A program made the position numbers and the translations under genes. 64,000 nucleotides of DNA from Lineus longissimus (taxonomy: Eukaryota > Nemertea > Pilidiophora > Heteronemertea > Lineidae), in contig NC_088308.1 in the NCBI RefSeq assembly GCF_910592395.1, forward strand, positions 20,785,501 through 20,849,500, in the 5' to 3' direction. This document shows positions 50,801 through 62,800 of this stretch, one piece after another. The first letter of the stretch is position 1. Every line of letters starts with the position of its first letter. The notes under the pieces were generated by a model. It saw only the letters and a list, made by a program, of their open reading frames with translations, did no database searches and had not been told where the DNA came from.

Positions 50801-53800
50801 TAGAGACACTGATTTTGATCCCAAAGTGGTTATTTGCATTCTCCTGTTTGATATTCCCTCAAACATTTGCCATTGCCTCTGTAATAAGGACACCTCTCTG
50901 TCAAGGACAGCATTTGTCAATCCAAATGTTGTCCCTTAACAGAGAGGTTGAAATCCTTTGCCAATGCCATACAGGAGTTAATGTGTTGTTTTTCTCTTCA
51001 GAACCCAACTGCAATATTGAATTTCATGAGAGCAAAGGCAACTTCTCCTCTCCCAATTACCCCATGTATTATTACAAGGAGCACACATGTACATGGGTTG
51101 TCCACACACCGAAAGGTCAGCACATCCTTTGTCATCTTTTCCATTACCTTCTTTACACTTAACCATTATTCGCTACCTTATATTAAAATTGCAAAACATT
51201 ACTTCCTGAGCGATCAGGTTCAAGAGTCAAGCTTAAAGGGGAACATTAGGCAGAATTCAAGGGTCAAATTCAGATGTCAGATGGGAGAGACCTCTATAGG
51301 TTAGTTTGTGTAACCTAATCTGACCAACGCAGCTTCTACATATAGACTCCCTTTAATATTGCATCTAAGAACGGGATTTTGTTGGCAAGATAGGAAATTG
51401 GCAGCGACTACATCTATTGGGAACTTTGTGATTTTATTTCTTATACTTTGTTCCAGGTCATTCCGTCAAACTGAACTTCCAAGACTTCCAGCTGGAAAAG
51501 TCCGATAACTGTACATTTGATTTTATCGAGCTGCGACTGGGTACGAGCAAGAAGGGCAAGCCTCTAGGTCGACTGTGTGGAGTGGGCCAACCAGGGATCA
51601 TCAAGGCCTGGGACAGCATGTGGATACATTTCTCTAGCGATTCTTCCATCATGCTCAAGGGGTTCAAGGCTTCCTTTGAAATAGGTAAAGAACGTGGTGT
51701 GTCCATTTTTTGTTAAGCCATTTGCAATCCTGTTTATGGATTATCAATCGAGGTATCCATGGCAGTGGCGGACTTAGGAGTTTACTCAAACTTTGTGGTG
51801 TCCTCTTTTTGAGTTTAAAATCTGATCTGCAAAAAGGCTCACTTTTCAGGACAAGCGAAAACAGGTGTTCATACAGTACTTGTGTGTTGCATCGTAAACC
51901 TTTTTCATTTTTCTGCAGCACCAGACGACATCAACCTTGGTGATCCACTGATGATGGCAGATGATTTCGAACCAGAAGGTAGCGGCAGTGGAGCAGGGTA
52001 TACCAAGGCGAGCTTTGACCCTAAAAGTCACAAGTTTGAATACGAAACAGGTAGGTTGGATGAAGGACAAAATATTTTTGGATTCCACAACCTAAAGTAC
52101 TTTGCATTTCAAAGTCTAGTATTTATTTCATGAATACCTTTTGACAATGTTTCCTCAACAATTATCTCAAGAAATGGCGGAAATATGGGTTTTATCAATT
52201 TAAACCGTCAAAAGAGTTAATTGTGCCAATGAACTTACCACCATGAAATGCGCTTTCTACTTGTATTTATCACAAAATTGTTTTGAGTTTGTTGGAAATT
52301 TTGTTTTTCAGATTGTCATCAAACACTCAGGTCACAACATGGTACTATTGAGTCTCCACTTGCTCTGGCAATGTCTCCCTCAGCCGTGGAGTGCAGGTGG
52401 ACCATTTCAGCGGGTAAGTGGAAGTCAGCTGTAACTTTTAAAGGGGTACGCCATTCACAATTACTGGGGGCTCAGGAAAGTAGAAATGGAGTTATACACA
52501 ATGCCGTAGTGCATTAATCATGCATGCTAATTAGCTGAAACTTGGTATCTATAGTACATGTATTTGTGTATCTGTCTTAACAATGACAATGCTGAAATAT
52601 ATATTTGAGCGTCAGGCTTGTGAAATTGCTATTTACGTATGCATGAAGCATCAATTAAGTCGTATTCCCTAATCATTCCAGGACCAGAAGCCAGTGCCAT
52701 CTATCTGAAGATAGATCACAGTTACAGTCGCGTTGAAGGAGAATCGTGTGTTGGAATCATTCGAAAGAGAACGAAATACAGGAAGAAGTTTAACACACCA
52801 GATGTGTTTGATGGGCAAGGTGTTAATTTAGAAAGGTAAATCTCACAAATAAAGACTTTATTCAGTTGAAAGTCAAATTGAGAATTGCGATGAGCCATAG
52901 AGATGTTAAAAGTGGGTTACTGGTTGGTTAATTCAAGTTGTGTCCAATGGTCTATTTAAAGATTTGTCACATAATCTTGATAGAATGAACTTCCATCCAA
53001 ATTCTGACGGAGACTGAGAATTAAGTGTTCACTTTCATATTTTCTTCAGCTACGAGCCTCATCCATATGACTGTGGCGCCCCCAATGGTGATAAGATACA
53101 ACTAAACACAACCGAGGCTGTCATCATGTGGTCTTCCAAGTATCATTATGGATTCAAGCTCAGTTATGTCATAGGTGAGATTAGCTGTCACTCCAATTAA
53201 AAAGCAATTAAGACAATGTACATCAATCATGCTTAACATTCATTCCTAATTGCCTGCATGTACTATCAAAACTTTATGAGGGCTAGTCTTTTTCAGTTCT
53301 TAGTTCTATCAATTAAATTTATATGAAGAATCAACAGAACATAATTCTAAGAGATGGAGGAAATAGCTATTTGTGCGAGTCTGATATCCAACTTGCCTGT
53401 TAAAAACATTGAGTGATGCTTGAATTAGTCCCTGTGACCAGCCGGTCTTTGGTTCTGTTTCTACTGTATGTTTTCTTGTAGGCAGATTACAATGAGTGCC
53501 GCATGAACCAGTCTCTGTGTGACCACAAGTGTGTCAACACAATCACAGGGTACCGATGTGTCTGCCAGTCAGGCAATAGACCAGATAAAGACCAGATAAA
53601 GTGTCTGCCGAAAAGGATAGAATATGCTGGTTAGTAGGATAAAGGTTTTTAAAATAGATGTAGTACAGTACATGTGAGCCGACAAACCTTTGGATCCAAT
53701 TACAGATGCTTTAATCTCAGGCCAAAGGATCAGAAGCAGCTTCAGAATCTTAGATTTAGAGTTGGCTGTCAGTTGCCATCACATACATATACAGTTTCCT

Positions 53801-56298
53801 ATGCATGTCCTTTGACAAGGCACTTAAAGCTGTCAAGTCCCATCAAATAAGAGCGATTTGATTAATACTGGCCAGGACGATTTTTCCATACACCTGAAAA
53901 TCACTTTGACATGAGAAGTTGTATTGAATCGAATTTTACTTTTGGTTTTCAGATAAATGTCGCTCGACACTGCGGGACATCCGTGGTAAGATCCACCTTG
54001 AAAACACACAGTTTGAAGAGTGTGGATTTGAGATCAATCTACCGGCACACTACAGGATATTTCTGACTTTCTCACAGTTCAATATCCCATACACAGAGAA
54101 CTGTACCAAACACTTCATGATGGTCTATTCTGGTAGCGAACATGTGAGTACCAAATTGGCAAATTTCTCTCAAAACAGTACATTTTGACACTTCTTCTTT
54201 GAGTTTTTGACAGTTGAGCTTTTACAAAATTCTTATTTCAATTGATTTAATGTTGTTCATTTTCAGAATACCAAAGGTCGCTACTGTGGTACAGAAAGCC
54301 CCGGAGTACTGACAACACCAAACGGCTACATCGGGATCAGAATTCACGTGGACTTGCAGGATATACCACACATGCCCTACTTCACAGCAAGTTATATAGC
54401 TCACCAGACGTACGACAAAGGTAGGTCCGAGCTGCTTTGATAAGGTGCCCGTTTCCAGGCATGATATGTGCCGATTTTGGCAATTTGGTCAGTAGACTCA
54501 GCACCCCTGAAGAGACATAAGAGAATTGAAAGTTCCTTGTTAGTACGTCACATCAAATGCAGAAGGGGTTTAAATATTTTCGTAAGTACATGTACAATGG
54601 ACCAGTTATCTTTTCAGAGGCCTGTTTCCACCGTCTTCGGGGTGGAGGGAACTTCACATCGCCAAAGTTCCCCTCAAAATACCACTCTCATACTCTCTGC
54701 ATCTGGAAGCTGACCGTGCATGGTGACCACGTGGTGAGGTTACACTTTAACGTGCTGGATGTTGAGCGTACAAAGTTGTGCCATTACGATTACGTGGAGG
54801 TACGCGACGGAAGGAGGCGGACATCCCCGTTCATTGGACGATTCTGTGGGAAGGAGATTCCAGAAGACGTCTTGTCAACAGGTATGTATCTTTGGCAATC
54901 ACAAGTGCATGTGATGCAAGCAAATAGATTGGCATCTCGTTTTCCACTGGTGCATCATTTGGCATTGACCTTATTGGCATACATTGTAAGCATCCAAGAG
55001 GAAAGAGGCATGTGCACAATGCAGCAGTTGTTATTTTATCAGGATGAAGATGGCAATTTATGCCGTAGATTAAAACATGAAAGTTGGATAACCTGACTAG
55101 GACCACATAGCTTTGTTTGACATAGAGATATCAATGATATCTTATTTAGTGTTTATCACCAAGAGGAAGAAGAAAAAGAAGAAGATGAAGAGAACTTGTT
55201 TATTATATTAAAAGGTCTTTGGTTAATTCTCCCATTCATTAAACTCTTTCAGGCAAACATATGTGGGTGATGTTTATCAGTGATGGATCACATTCTGGAC
55301 GTGGATTCTCAGCTGAATTCATGCCGCATAAACTCAATACCACTAGCAAGACCAATCCCGATGCTACAAGTCACCATGGCAACCACCGAAATCCAAAGAA
55401 AGAGTCGCAGGAGGATGCAAATAATTGGCATCTCAAAACAAATAGGTACGAGATGAGTACACAGGAGACATCTACGGAGGAGTCAGAGGTAACTGAGCAG
55501 ACACCAGTTACCACGGTGACAGAGCCAGTTACCATGGTAACAGAGGCAGCAGAAGTCACAGTCACTGACTCAAAGAAGGAGGGAAGGAGAAGAAGAAACA
55601 GAGTGTCAAAGGGGTCAACTAGAAAAGTTACTACGGTATCTAATGAAGATGTTACCATAGCAACAGGGAGTCCTGGGGACATTGTGACGACAGAAAGTGT
55701 TGGAGATTTAGTGGAAGTGAAAGAAACTGTTAGAGACACCAGCCATGGTTTGCAGACTAACAGTGATTTGACAGTAGGGATAGAAATGGCTGAAGACACT
55801 GTAGATGAGACTGAAAATGCACACACAACAGACTTTGAACTTTTAGAGGACAGACCTCAGTCTCAAAAGAAGGCTAACCATATAGCCGGTTCTGAGAATG
55901 TAGGGGAGCATGTATTAAGCACGCAATCAACAGGTACTATTCAGGGTCAGATTAGGAAGGAATCGACAGTTGAAGATGTTTCGTCAGGAGATGGTTCATA
56001 TCATGTGAATGTTAAAGCAGGGTTTACTAATACTCCAAGTCCTGATTTTGTTAAGTTGATTTCTAGCAGGTCCAGAGATTCGAGTCGTGTTCCGGATCGT
56101 GATGTGGTAAAGAAGAAGAAGGCTTCAAAGGGAAAGGGTAAAAAGAGGAGGAAGGGTCGAAGGCGGGGTAAGGCCACGGGTCCTAAGGTTAAAGAGGTGA
56201 GAGAGAGGCGTAGAGAAGGTTCTGGTACTGGAGGTGACAGGGCACACAAAGAAAATGATATTGACCAAGATACAAATGGTGCTTCGAGTGAGATTTGA
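44899..56298 (+). CDS. Secreted astacin-CUB metalloprotease, tolloid/BMP1-like, with long basic tail
   Basis: Eighteen exons join in phase to 1172 residues: 44899-44995, 46324-46475, 47636-47735, 48292-48409, 48628-48759, 49230-49371, 50552-50675, 51002-51115, 51457-51684, 51919-52050, 52312-52413, 52682-52835, 53050-53174, 53486-53629, 53953-54143, 54267-54420, 54618-54881 and 55253-56298. A signal peptide covers about residues 1-20. The propeptide ends at furin-type RLKR (89-92). The astacin domain (93-289) has zinc motif [13 protein letters not shown] (186-198) and Met-turn SIMHY (241-245). Then follow CUB1 (292-402), an acidic linker (403-446), divergent CUB2 (447-573), calcium-type EGF (574-621), CUB3 (622-736), CUB4 (737-845) and a Thr/Ser/Lys-rich tail. 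Tolloids process procollagen and BMP antagonists such as chordin. The second EGF and fifth CUB of canonical tolloid are absent, so orthology is uncertain. Intron 5 is GC-AG. Confidence 0.93.
45336..45600. repeat. Minisatellite in intron 1 of the tolloid-like gene
   Basis: Imperfect copies of GAGTTCCAGTGGTAACCAGT, mixed with TTCAATGATAACCAGTGGTA variants, repeat with a period of about 18-24 bases. Confidence 0.8.
48760..49229 (+). other. GC-AG intron 5 of the tolloid-like gene
   Basis: The exon ends at CACAGCAG and the intron begins GCAAGT, ending TTGCAG. Only this border restores the astacin sequence [13 protein letters not shown] in frame; using a nearby GT would shift the frame. Confidence 0.85.
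50755..50960. repeat. Decayed MITE in intron 7 of the tolloid-like gene
   Basis: The words AAGGACACCTCTCTGTCAAGG and CAGAGAGGTTGAA, and CAGGACACTCTCTCTAATGC at the left, resemble the intact element at 58068-58249. It fills most of the 326-bp intron. Confidence 0.5.
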
Positions 56299-57580
56299 AA
56301 GGTTGGAGTTGGATGAGCAACGGTGCAAAATTGAATGTGTAGCTTGAGTTATCTAATATTTATCATGTTTGTAGGGCATTATAAATATGCAACAGGAACG
56401 GGTAAAGAAATTATTTAATAAGAAAGTGCTTTTGCTGACCACATTTCTCTTTTCCTCACCCGTGGTGACTACTAACAGTGTAACCCTTTAAAACTACGTA
56501 ATAGTGTAGGTTTTTGCATCAGCATGGTCAGATAGTCTTCTGACTAGGAGCAGGATTGTCAACTTCTCTCATTTATTTTACGGAAGAATTTCAGTCCTAG
56601 GATAGCAAATTCATGTACTCTATAGGCCTATCATATAATGGACTTTCTGACGATGTGTATTTACTTGTACACTATAATGTTAGAACAACTTTTTAGTTAG
56701 AACAACTTTTTTACTTTTGTACAATCACACATTTTCTTGATGTTGTTGCAATGTTCAAAACAGACTTTATGGTAACTGTCATGTGTTAATCAGGGGGCTG
56801 AATTAGATTAGATGTATATCGAACACACTAAGACCAATTCTAGTCTTCGCACCAAATATTTGACAAGCCATTGCGTTGTAGCGGTGGTGTACATGTATAT
56901 GCACTCCAAAACACTTAACTTTTAATATAAGCACATGTGTTGATATATGCACTTATAGAGTTTATGACGTTTTAAGAATTGAGAATAACAGAGATGATCA
57001 AACTGAATAAAATCAGAAGAAAAAGCATACTGGTGTCTGATGCTCTGCAGTGGACCAATATTTGTTGTCTTTCGGCTGTTTAATATGGCAATTTATGGCA
57101 AAGAGAGTTTAAAGTACGATTCACACCCAATTTTAGAAAGAAACAAGCCAAGTGAATAAATTTTGGATGAACCTTGCACTATATATGTCTCTGTGTATCC
57201 CTTGTATGAATAAATGTGCACATATGAGATATATCATTCTTTTTCAACTCATTTCGTCGACTTGTGCTGATATTTGTTTGTCAAAGCAGAAGAAACCTCC
57301 GAAGGTGCTATTGCCTTGACAATATCATCATCCTCATCACTACTGGCGTCGTAACCCCATTGGATGAGGTGAAGCAGTTTCTTTGTCCTTGTCTAAATTA
57401 TTGGAGTACCACTCTTCCACCTGAACAAATGGCAAGCTCATTTGAGCGACACAGCGTACTCATGTACACAGATTTTCTTGAACCATCCTTGGCCCCCCCC
57501 CCTGTAATACACACAAATTAACAATAGCTCCTCATGGCAAGATGCAAACTACAATATAAACACACAAAGTATTCTCTTAA
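56299..57580 (+). other. 3' UTR and intergenic DNA after the tolloid-like gene
   Basis: AT-rich non-coding sequence with AATAAA signals at 57006-57011 and 57209-57214, which would give 3' UTRs of about 0.7-0.9 kb. No gene is seen. Confidence 0.45.
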
Positions 57581-57742
57581 CATGCTTTTATTAATTTCTT
57601 ATGCTCTTGCATACTTATGATTCTGAACCGACTCCGCAAAACAATTAAACTTGAACGGCACATAAAACTGGCCACCTCTTAAAACTTCACAGAGGAGAAG
57701 GGCCGAGTTTCTGACAGCCCGTGTAACCTTATTGCTTTCTCC

Positions 57743-57825
57743 ATATTTCAGTGTTTGTATATCATATTTCAGTGTTTGTATATCATATTTCAGTGTTTGT
57801 ATATCATATTTCAGTGTTTCTATAC
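57743..57825. repeat. 21-bp tandem repeat, four copies
   Basis: ATATTTCAGTGTTTGTATAT (plus one base) is repeated three times perfectly and once with a change. Recent expansion is likely, and copy number may vary between individuals. Confidence 0.92.
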
Positions 57826-58067
57826 AAAAGACAACTGGAGAGACCATGACTTTCCAGGAGGGGGAAACACAGGAAAACGTGTCCATCTGTCTTTTAGCAT
57901 TCCCAAACAATGAGGGGAACACTCAAAAAACAGAAATATATTACACTGGGCCAGCACTAATCAATAGTTACAGAGTTTGTGGCACAAATACATCATAAAA
58001 TGGCACAGACATGTACACTAATTGAATAAAAATCACAATGTGCTTTAAGTAGTTTTCATACTCCAAT

Positions 58068-58249
58068 TACAGTAGAACCTCTCTATTAAGGACACCCTCG
58101 GGACTGACAAGTGCTGTCCTCAATAGAGAGGTGTCCTGATTAGAGAGATTAAATTGAATGGAAACAACCAATTTGGGACCAAACCTAGTGTCCTTAATTG
58201 AGAGGTTGTCCTTAATAGAGAGGTGTCCGCTAAGGGAGGTTCCACTGTA
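58068..58249. mobile_element. Tc1/mariner-type MITE, 182 bp including TA flanks
   Basis: The ends read TACAGTAGAACCTCTCTATT and, reversed, TACAGTGGAACCTCCCTTAG, followed on both arms by GGACACC. The TA at each end fits a target-site duplication. Internal GGACACC / AGAGAGG words make further secondary structure. No coding capacity. Confidence 0.82.
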
Positions 58250-58778
58250 TACATTTCTGTGGCGTTTCTGTATCAAACATGACCAATAATCTAATAAGCC
58301 AAATCTTGAATTGCATAGAATGGATAATCTCAAAGTGAAAAAGTGTAATCTCCAAGTGAAAAGCAGTTCTTTAACCATTTGTTGTGGGTGACATGTAGGA
58401 TGACGTGCATAACACGTCATGTACTAAACAATTATTCATGGGGTGCAACCTCTCTAGTTTGATCCAGATACTACAGATGTTGACACTCTTGAAATTATTT
58501 GCACAATCGGATAAATGTCGACACTGCTTAGCACTGGATGCTGCTGGCCGAAAATGGCCTTTTCAGAGAAAGGGTTAATAAAGTTTCATAGTTATTTTGC
58601 TCTGAAGGCTAATTTAAACCATCTCATTCTAAGAAGCAGCAAAATGTTTTTTCAGTCTATAACTACAAGCTAGGACGTTTATGCATAGACTTCTATCAAA
58701 TCATTCAGCAGCAAATTTATAACCCAACTATCTAAATTATTAAAATTTATTAAATCTATAAATATGGTGCATAAAATA

Positions 58779-58870
58779 CTGGGTGTTTCAAAAAGAGGAG
58801 AGTAAGAGTTGCAATTTCTGATTTTTGTATGATTTAGAAAATTTTAACTCCACTCTTCGGAAACACACTG
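58779..58870. mobile_element. 92-bp MITE with TA flanks
   Basis: The left end CTGGGTGTTTCAAAAAGAGG and the reverse complement of the right end (CAGTGTGTTTCCGAAGAGTG) match imperfectly. TA borders both sides. The ends resemble those of the element at 13525-13683. Confidence 0.65.
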
Positions 58871-59814
58871 TACAAACATATCTACAAATGAGCATATTAA
58901 AATATGATTGCCACAACGCCACGAATAATGAAATGATTACAGAAGAGAAAGCTGTTTTTTTCCTCCCCTCAACCTTTAGATCTACAGGATCATGAAATAG
59001 AGCGTTAAAGCTGACTTATTTTGATTATCAACATAAACATTTGCCTCCAGATATACACTTGAGTATCTAGACCTATTATCTGTGTCATCTTTAAAAATAT
59101 CTTCGAACAAATTCCATTCGATAGGAATTGAAATGTCTACTTCAGTGTAAATTCTAGTTTTGATCACATTTCCATTGTCTATCTCATCAAAACTATCACT
59201 CAAGTGTAAAATGAATTTTCTTTAGAAATTCTTAAACCAATTCACAGATATCAAAGAAACTTTTTGAGAAAGAGTTGCAGGATGGAATTCTGATTATCAC
59301 AAGATGTACCGAACTTAAGTATAACAAACAAAAATATCACAATCAATCTCTTTCGTCTCATGGGTTTGAGCATGTCCCCCCAAGACATTCCAATAAAATC
59401 TAAAGTACCCAAATAGGTAGAAACATCTGCAGGTTATCATCAAATAATAAAATGTAGTGTCATGACATCAGTCAACTCAATACATTTACAAAACGTCATG
59501 ATCTTAGACTAGAAGTTCATGACATCTGTTTTGATATCATGTTCGCATCCACAAGCATCATACAACCTTAAGAGAGGCTGGTATGTTGAAAAGACACGAT
59601 GTAAGTTGCAAACTTCAAGCAAAATAAGGTGTTCTTTTTGGGCCAAACATTTGCTAACCAGAAATCCGCTCACCACAATTACTCACTGTGGCTAGACTAG
59701 AATGAGCAGCGCAGTTGCGAGCTACTCAATTTTCAGTTGAAATTAGATTGCTGATAGCACCATAGGGTTCAAGAGGAGACACTCAAACCCATTAAACAAT
59801 TATTGCTCAACTTC

Positions 59815-62800
59815 TTAATTGGAAGAATTAAGAAGCGATTTCTTAACAGCATATACTACCACAATTAAAGTACCGAGTCCCAGCGTCCACTTAATCAGCG
59901 ACCTCTTTCTCTGAGAATTTGGAGTCGTCTTTGGACATTTTGGAGCGTAAGCTGTAATCTTGATATCTTCAGCAGTCAGCGTCTGTGGCCGTAGATGGTA
60001 TAAAACCTGAAAGAGATATAATTCATATTAATCAAGTGTACTAGCCGTGACCTATCCCTCCTCCTCCCGACCATAAAGCATCCTACCTCATTAGCAGCCC
60101 TAATTCCTGATTGGACGGCACCATTGATGAATCCACACCAAACCGTGGCAGACTCCGTACCAGCAAAATGCACCCTGCAGCAGAAAATATCAGTTGATGT
60201 ACAATTCCAAACAAGATTATAACTAACAGTGCAATACTGAAGTTGATGCACAGGAGTTTGCTATAAAATCTTTTCTCTCTCTTTCACCTGCTAGTGCTAT
60301 ATGTCTTGTACATCTATATTTCAACAAGACGTAACTTTAACCAGTCGGTGCTATTGAATACTTCACAGCATCTTCAAAAAAGACCAGAAGTTAATGAAAA
60401 CAAACATCAAGTTCTTATCCAGACTGCTTTTCTACTACACCCAGGTTATAAATACAGTCCAACATGTCCAAGTAAGGAAATCATTGGCACAGCCAGGCAT
60501 AACGACAAGAAAATCCTACCGTTGAAATGGCTCCCTGAGACCACTAGCAAAGCAAGTCATAGCACCAGGCATCACCGTACTGACGGGACATCCTCCATTA
60601 TATGGTTCTTCAGCCCAATTTTTCTCTCTATAGAAGATGCAGTCCATGGCTTCCGCACCCAAACATTCGGCTAGGTTGTTTAGGACAGCTTTTTTTCTCA
60701 CTTCAAACTGAAAAAAAAGACAAGTTGAACACCTTTGCTACATGTTGAATTAGGTGTAAATGTATAGCCCACATCATTCAGTGACATTTACCCATGAAGC
60801 CAACAATAATCACAAACACTTTATAACTCTACATTATATAAGTTATACATGTAACTACACCTACCGGTTCTTTAGACCATTCAATTCCCTGTTTCGCTCC
60901 AATAAATGAAACTAAGGCAGGATTTTGATTGATGGTCGTTGCATCGAACACAACACACAGGGGACCAGAAGTGCAGCCAGCTACGATAGATTTGCCGCCA
61001 TTTGTAACAACCTCTCCTGATAATCCAGCATCTCGCCAAAATGCCTGCAGATAAGAAGATGAAATGGCCAGGGCCATTGTGCTCACCTCATGTGGAGGAA
61101 AGATGGATAAAGAGCATGGTATTGTGTCATGTAGTGTTAGGTTTGATGTAGGTCCAAGCAATTACAATTTCCCCAAAATGGCCAATTTACAGTACATTCG
61201 ACCTCTGTGACCTTGAAAAGTAGGTCAAATCAAAGAAGACCCTGGTGACACATTGAATGGTTGTTAGAATTAGATGTACCTATGATATAAAATTGGTGCC
61301 AATCGGGCAAGTCATTACTAGGAATAATGGCATTTTGAAGAATTTAGGATTTGGCCCCCTCCCTCCCTGGAGGCCAAACGGCAAATCAGATCGCACCAAA
61401 CTTCAGTACCTGAGATCACCTGACCAAGGGGTACATGTGTACTAATTTGTGATCAATAGTCATTGCAGTTAAGAAACGTGCCATAGTTACGGCCTGATGG
61501 CGAATTTACGCCATTTGACCTCTGTGACCTTGACAAGAAGGTCAAATTAAAAACCTGTGTGACATATACTGTATGGTGGTTAGATGTACCCATGATATAA
61601 AATTGGTGGCAATCGGGCAAGAAGTTAAGGAATAATCACATTTTTAAGGTTTTTGGATTTTGCCCCCTGGTGGTCAAGTGGTGAATCATATTGGACCAAA
61701 CTTCGGTCCCTGAGATCACCTGACTAAGGGGTAAATGTGAACCAAATTTGGTATCAATAGTCATTGCAGTTTAGAAACGTGCCATCGTTACATCCTAACG
61801 GCCAATTTACACCATTTGACCTCTGTGACCTTGAAAAGGAGGTCAAATCAAAAACCCGGAGGATATATGATGCACCTTTGCTAGAAGTACCTACCATATT
61901 TTTTTCAAAATTTCCCGACTACTATTAAGGGAGATATTGCATATTTTCACTTTTAACGTTTGGCCCCCTGGTGGCCAAACCATGAAACGAATCGGACCGA
62001 AACTTGGTCTCCAAGGTGTCATTACATAAGGGTACATGTGTACCAAGTTTCAACTCAATAGCTCTAACAGTTACGAAACGTGCCCTGCTAACGGACGACG
62101 GACGACGACGACGACGACGACGACGGACGACGGACGCCACGGTATGGGATAAGCTCACCTCTGCTAAGAGGTGAGCTAAAAATGAGGTGAAATGCTCCAA
62201 ATTTTGAAATTAACGACAGCCCTAAGAAGTTTTTATCCGAAACCTTTCTTGCACCTTTTCCCATTTTTACTCTACTAGGGAATAGACTAAGCCCAAAATT
62301 CTGCATTCAAACTCACCTTTTTGTAAGTGACGATGACTTTGATGAGATACCCAACAGGCATGTGCTGATATATCTCACTCTTGGCTGCCGGCAAAGCTGG
62401 CTCATACTGGATGTTACCTACAAGACAAAGTGACATGCTGTGAGTATGAGATGTCACCACATCAGATCTCAGTTTGGACAAAATCATAAATTTACCAAAA
62501 AAATTGCCAAAAGGATGATGTCATCTGATGTTAAACTTATAAGTTGCTGGTTTTTCATTTGAAGTTCTTCACAAATTCAAGAGGACAGTGTTTTGTTTAT
62601 TTCGAACATACTTGAAAAGAATCTCTCGATAAAAATAATTTTTCATCCGATTATGTCCTTACCAGCCATATTTGGCGGTGTCGCCACTATCACCCGCTTA
62701 CATCTGAAGCGTCTGCCTCCCATTGTTTCTACACGCACAGCCTCACTACCCTGAAATCAAGCCCATTATTCAGGTTATCTGATGAAATAAGTAAAGATTT

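Noticed and set aside
55371-55826. 151-residue open frame on the minus strand
   Set aside because: It is antisense to the low-complexity tail of the tolloid-like gene; the plus-strand frame continues a spliced CUB domain in phase.
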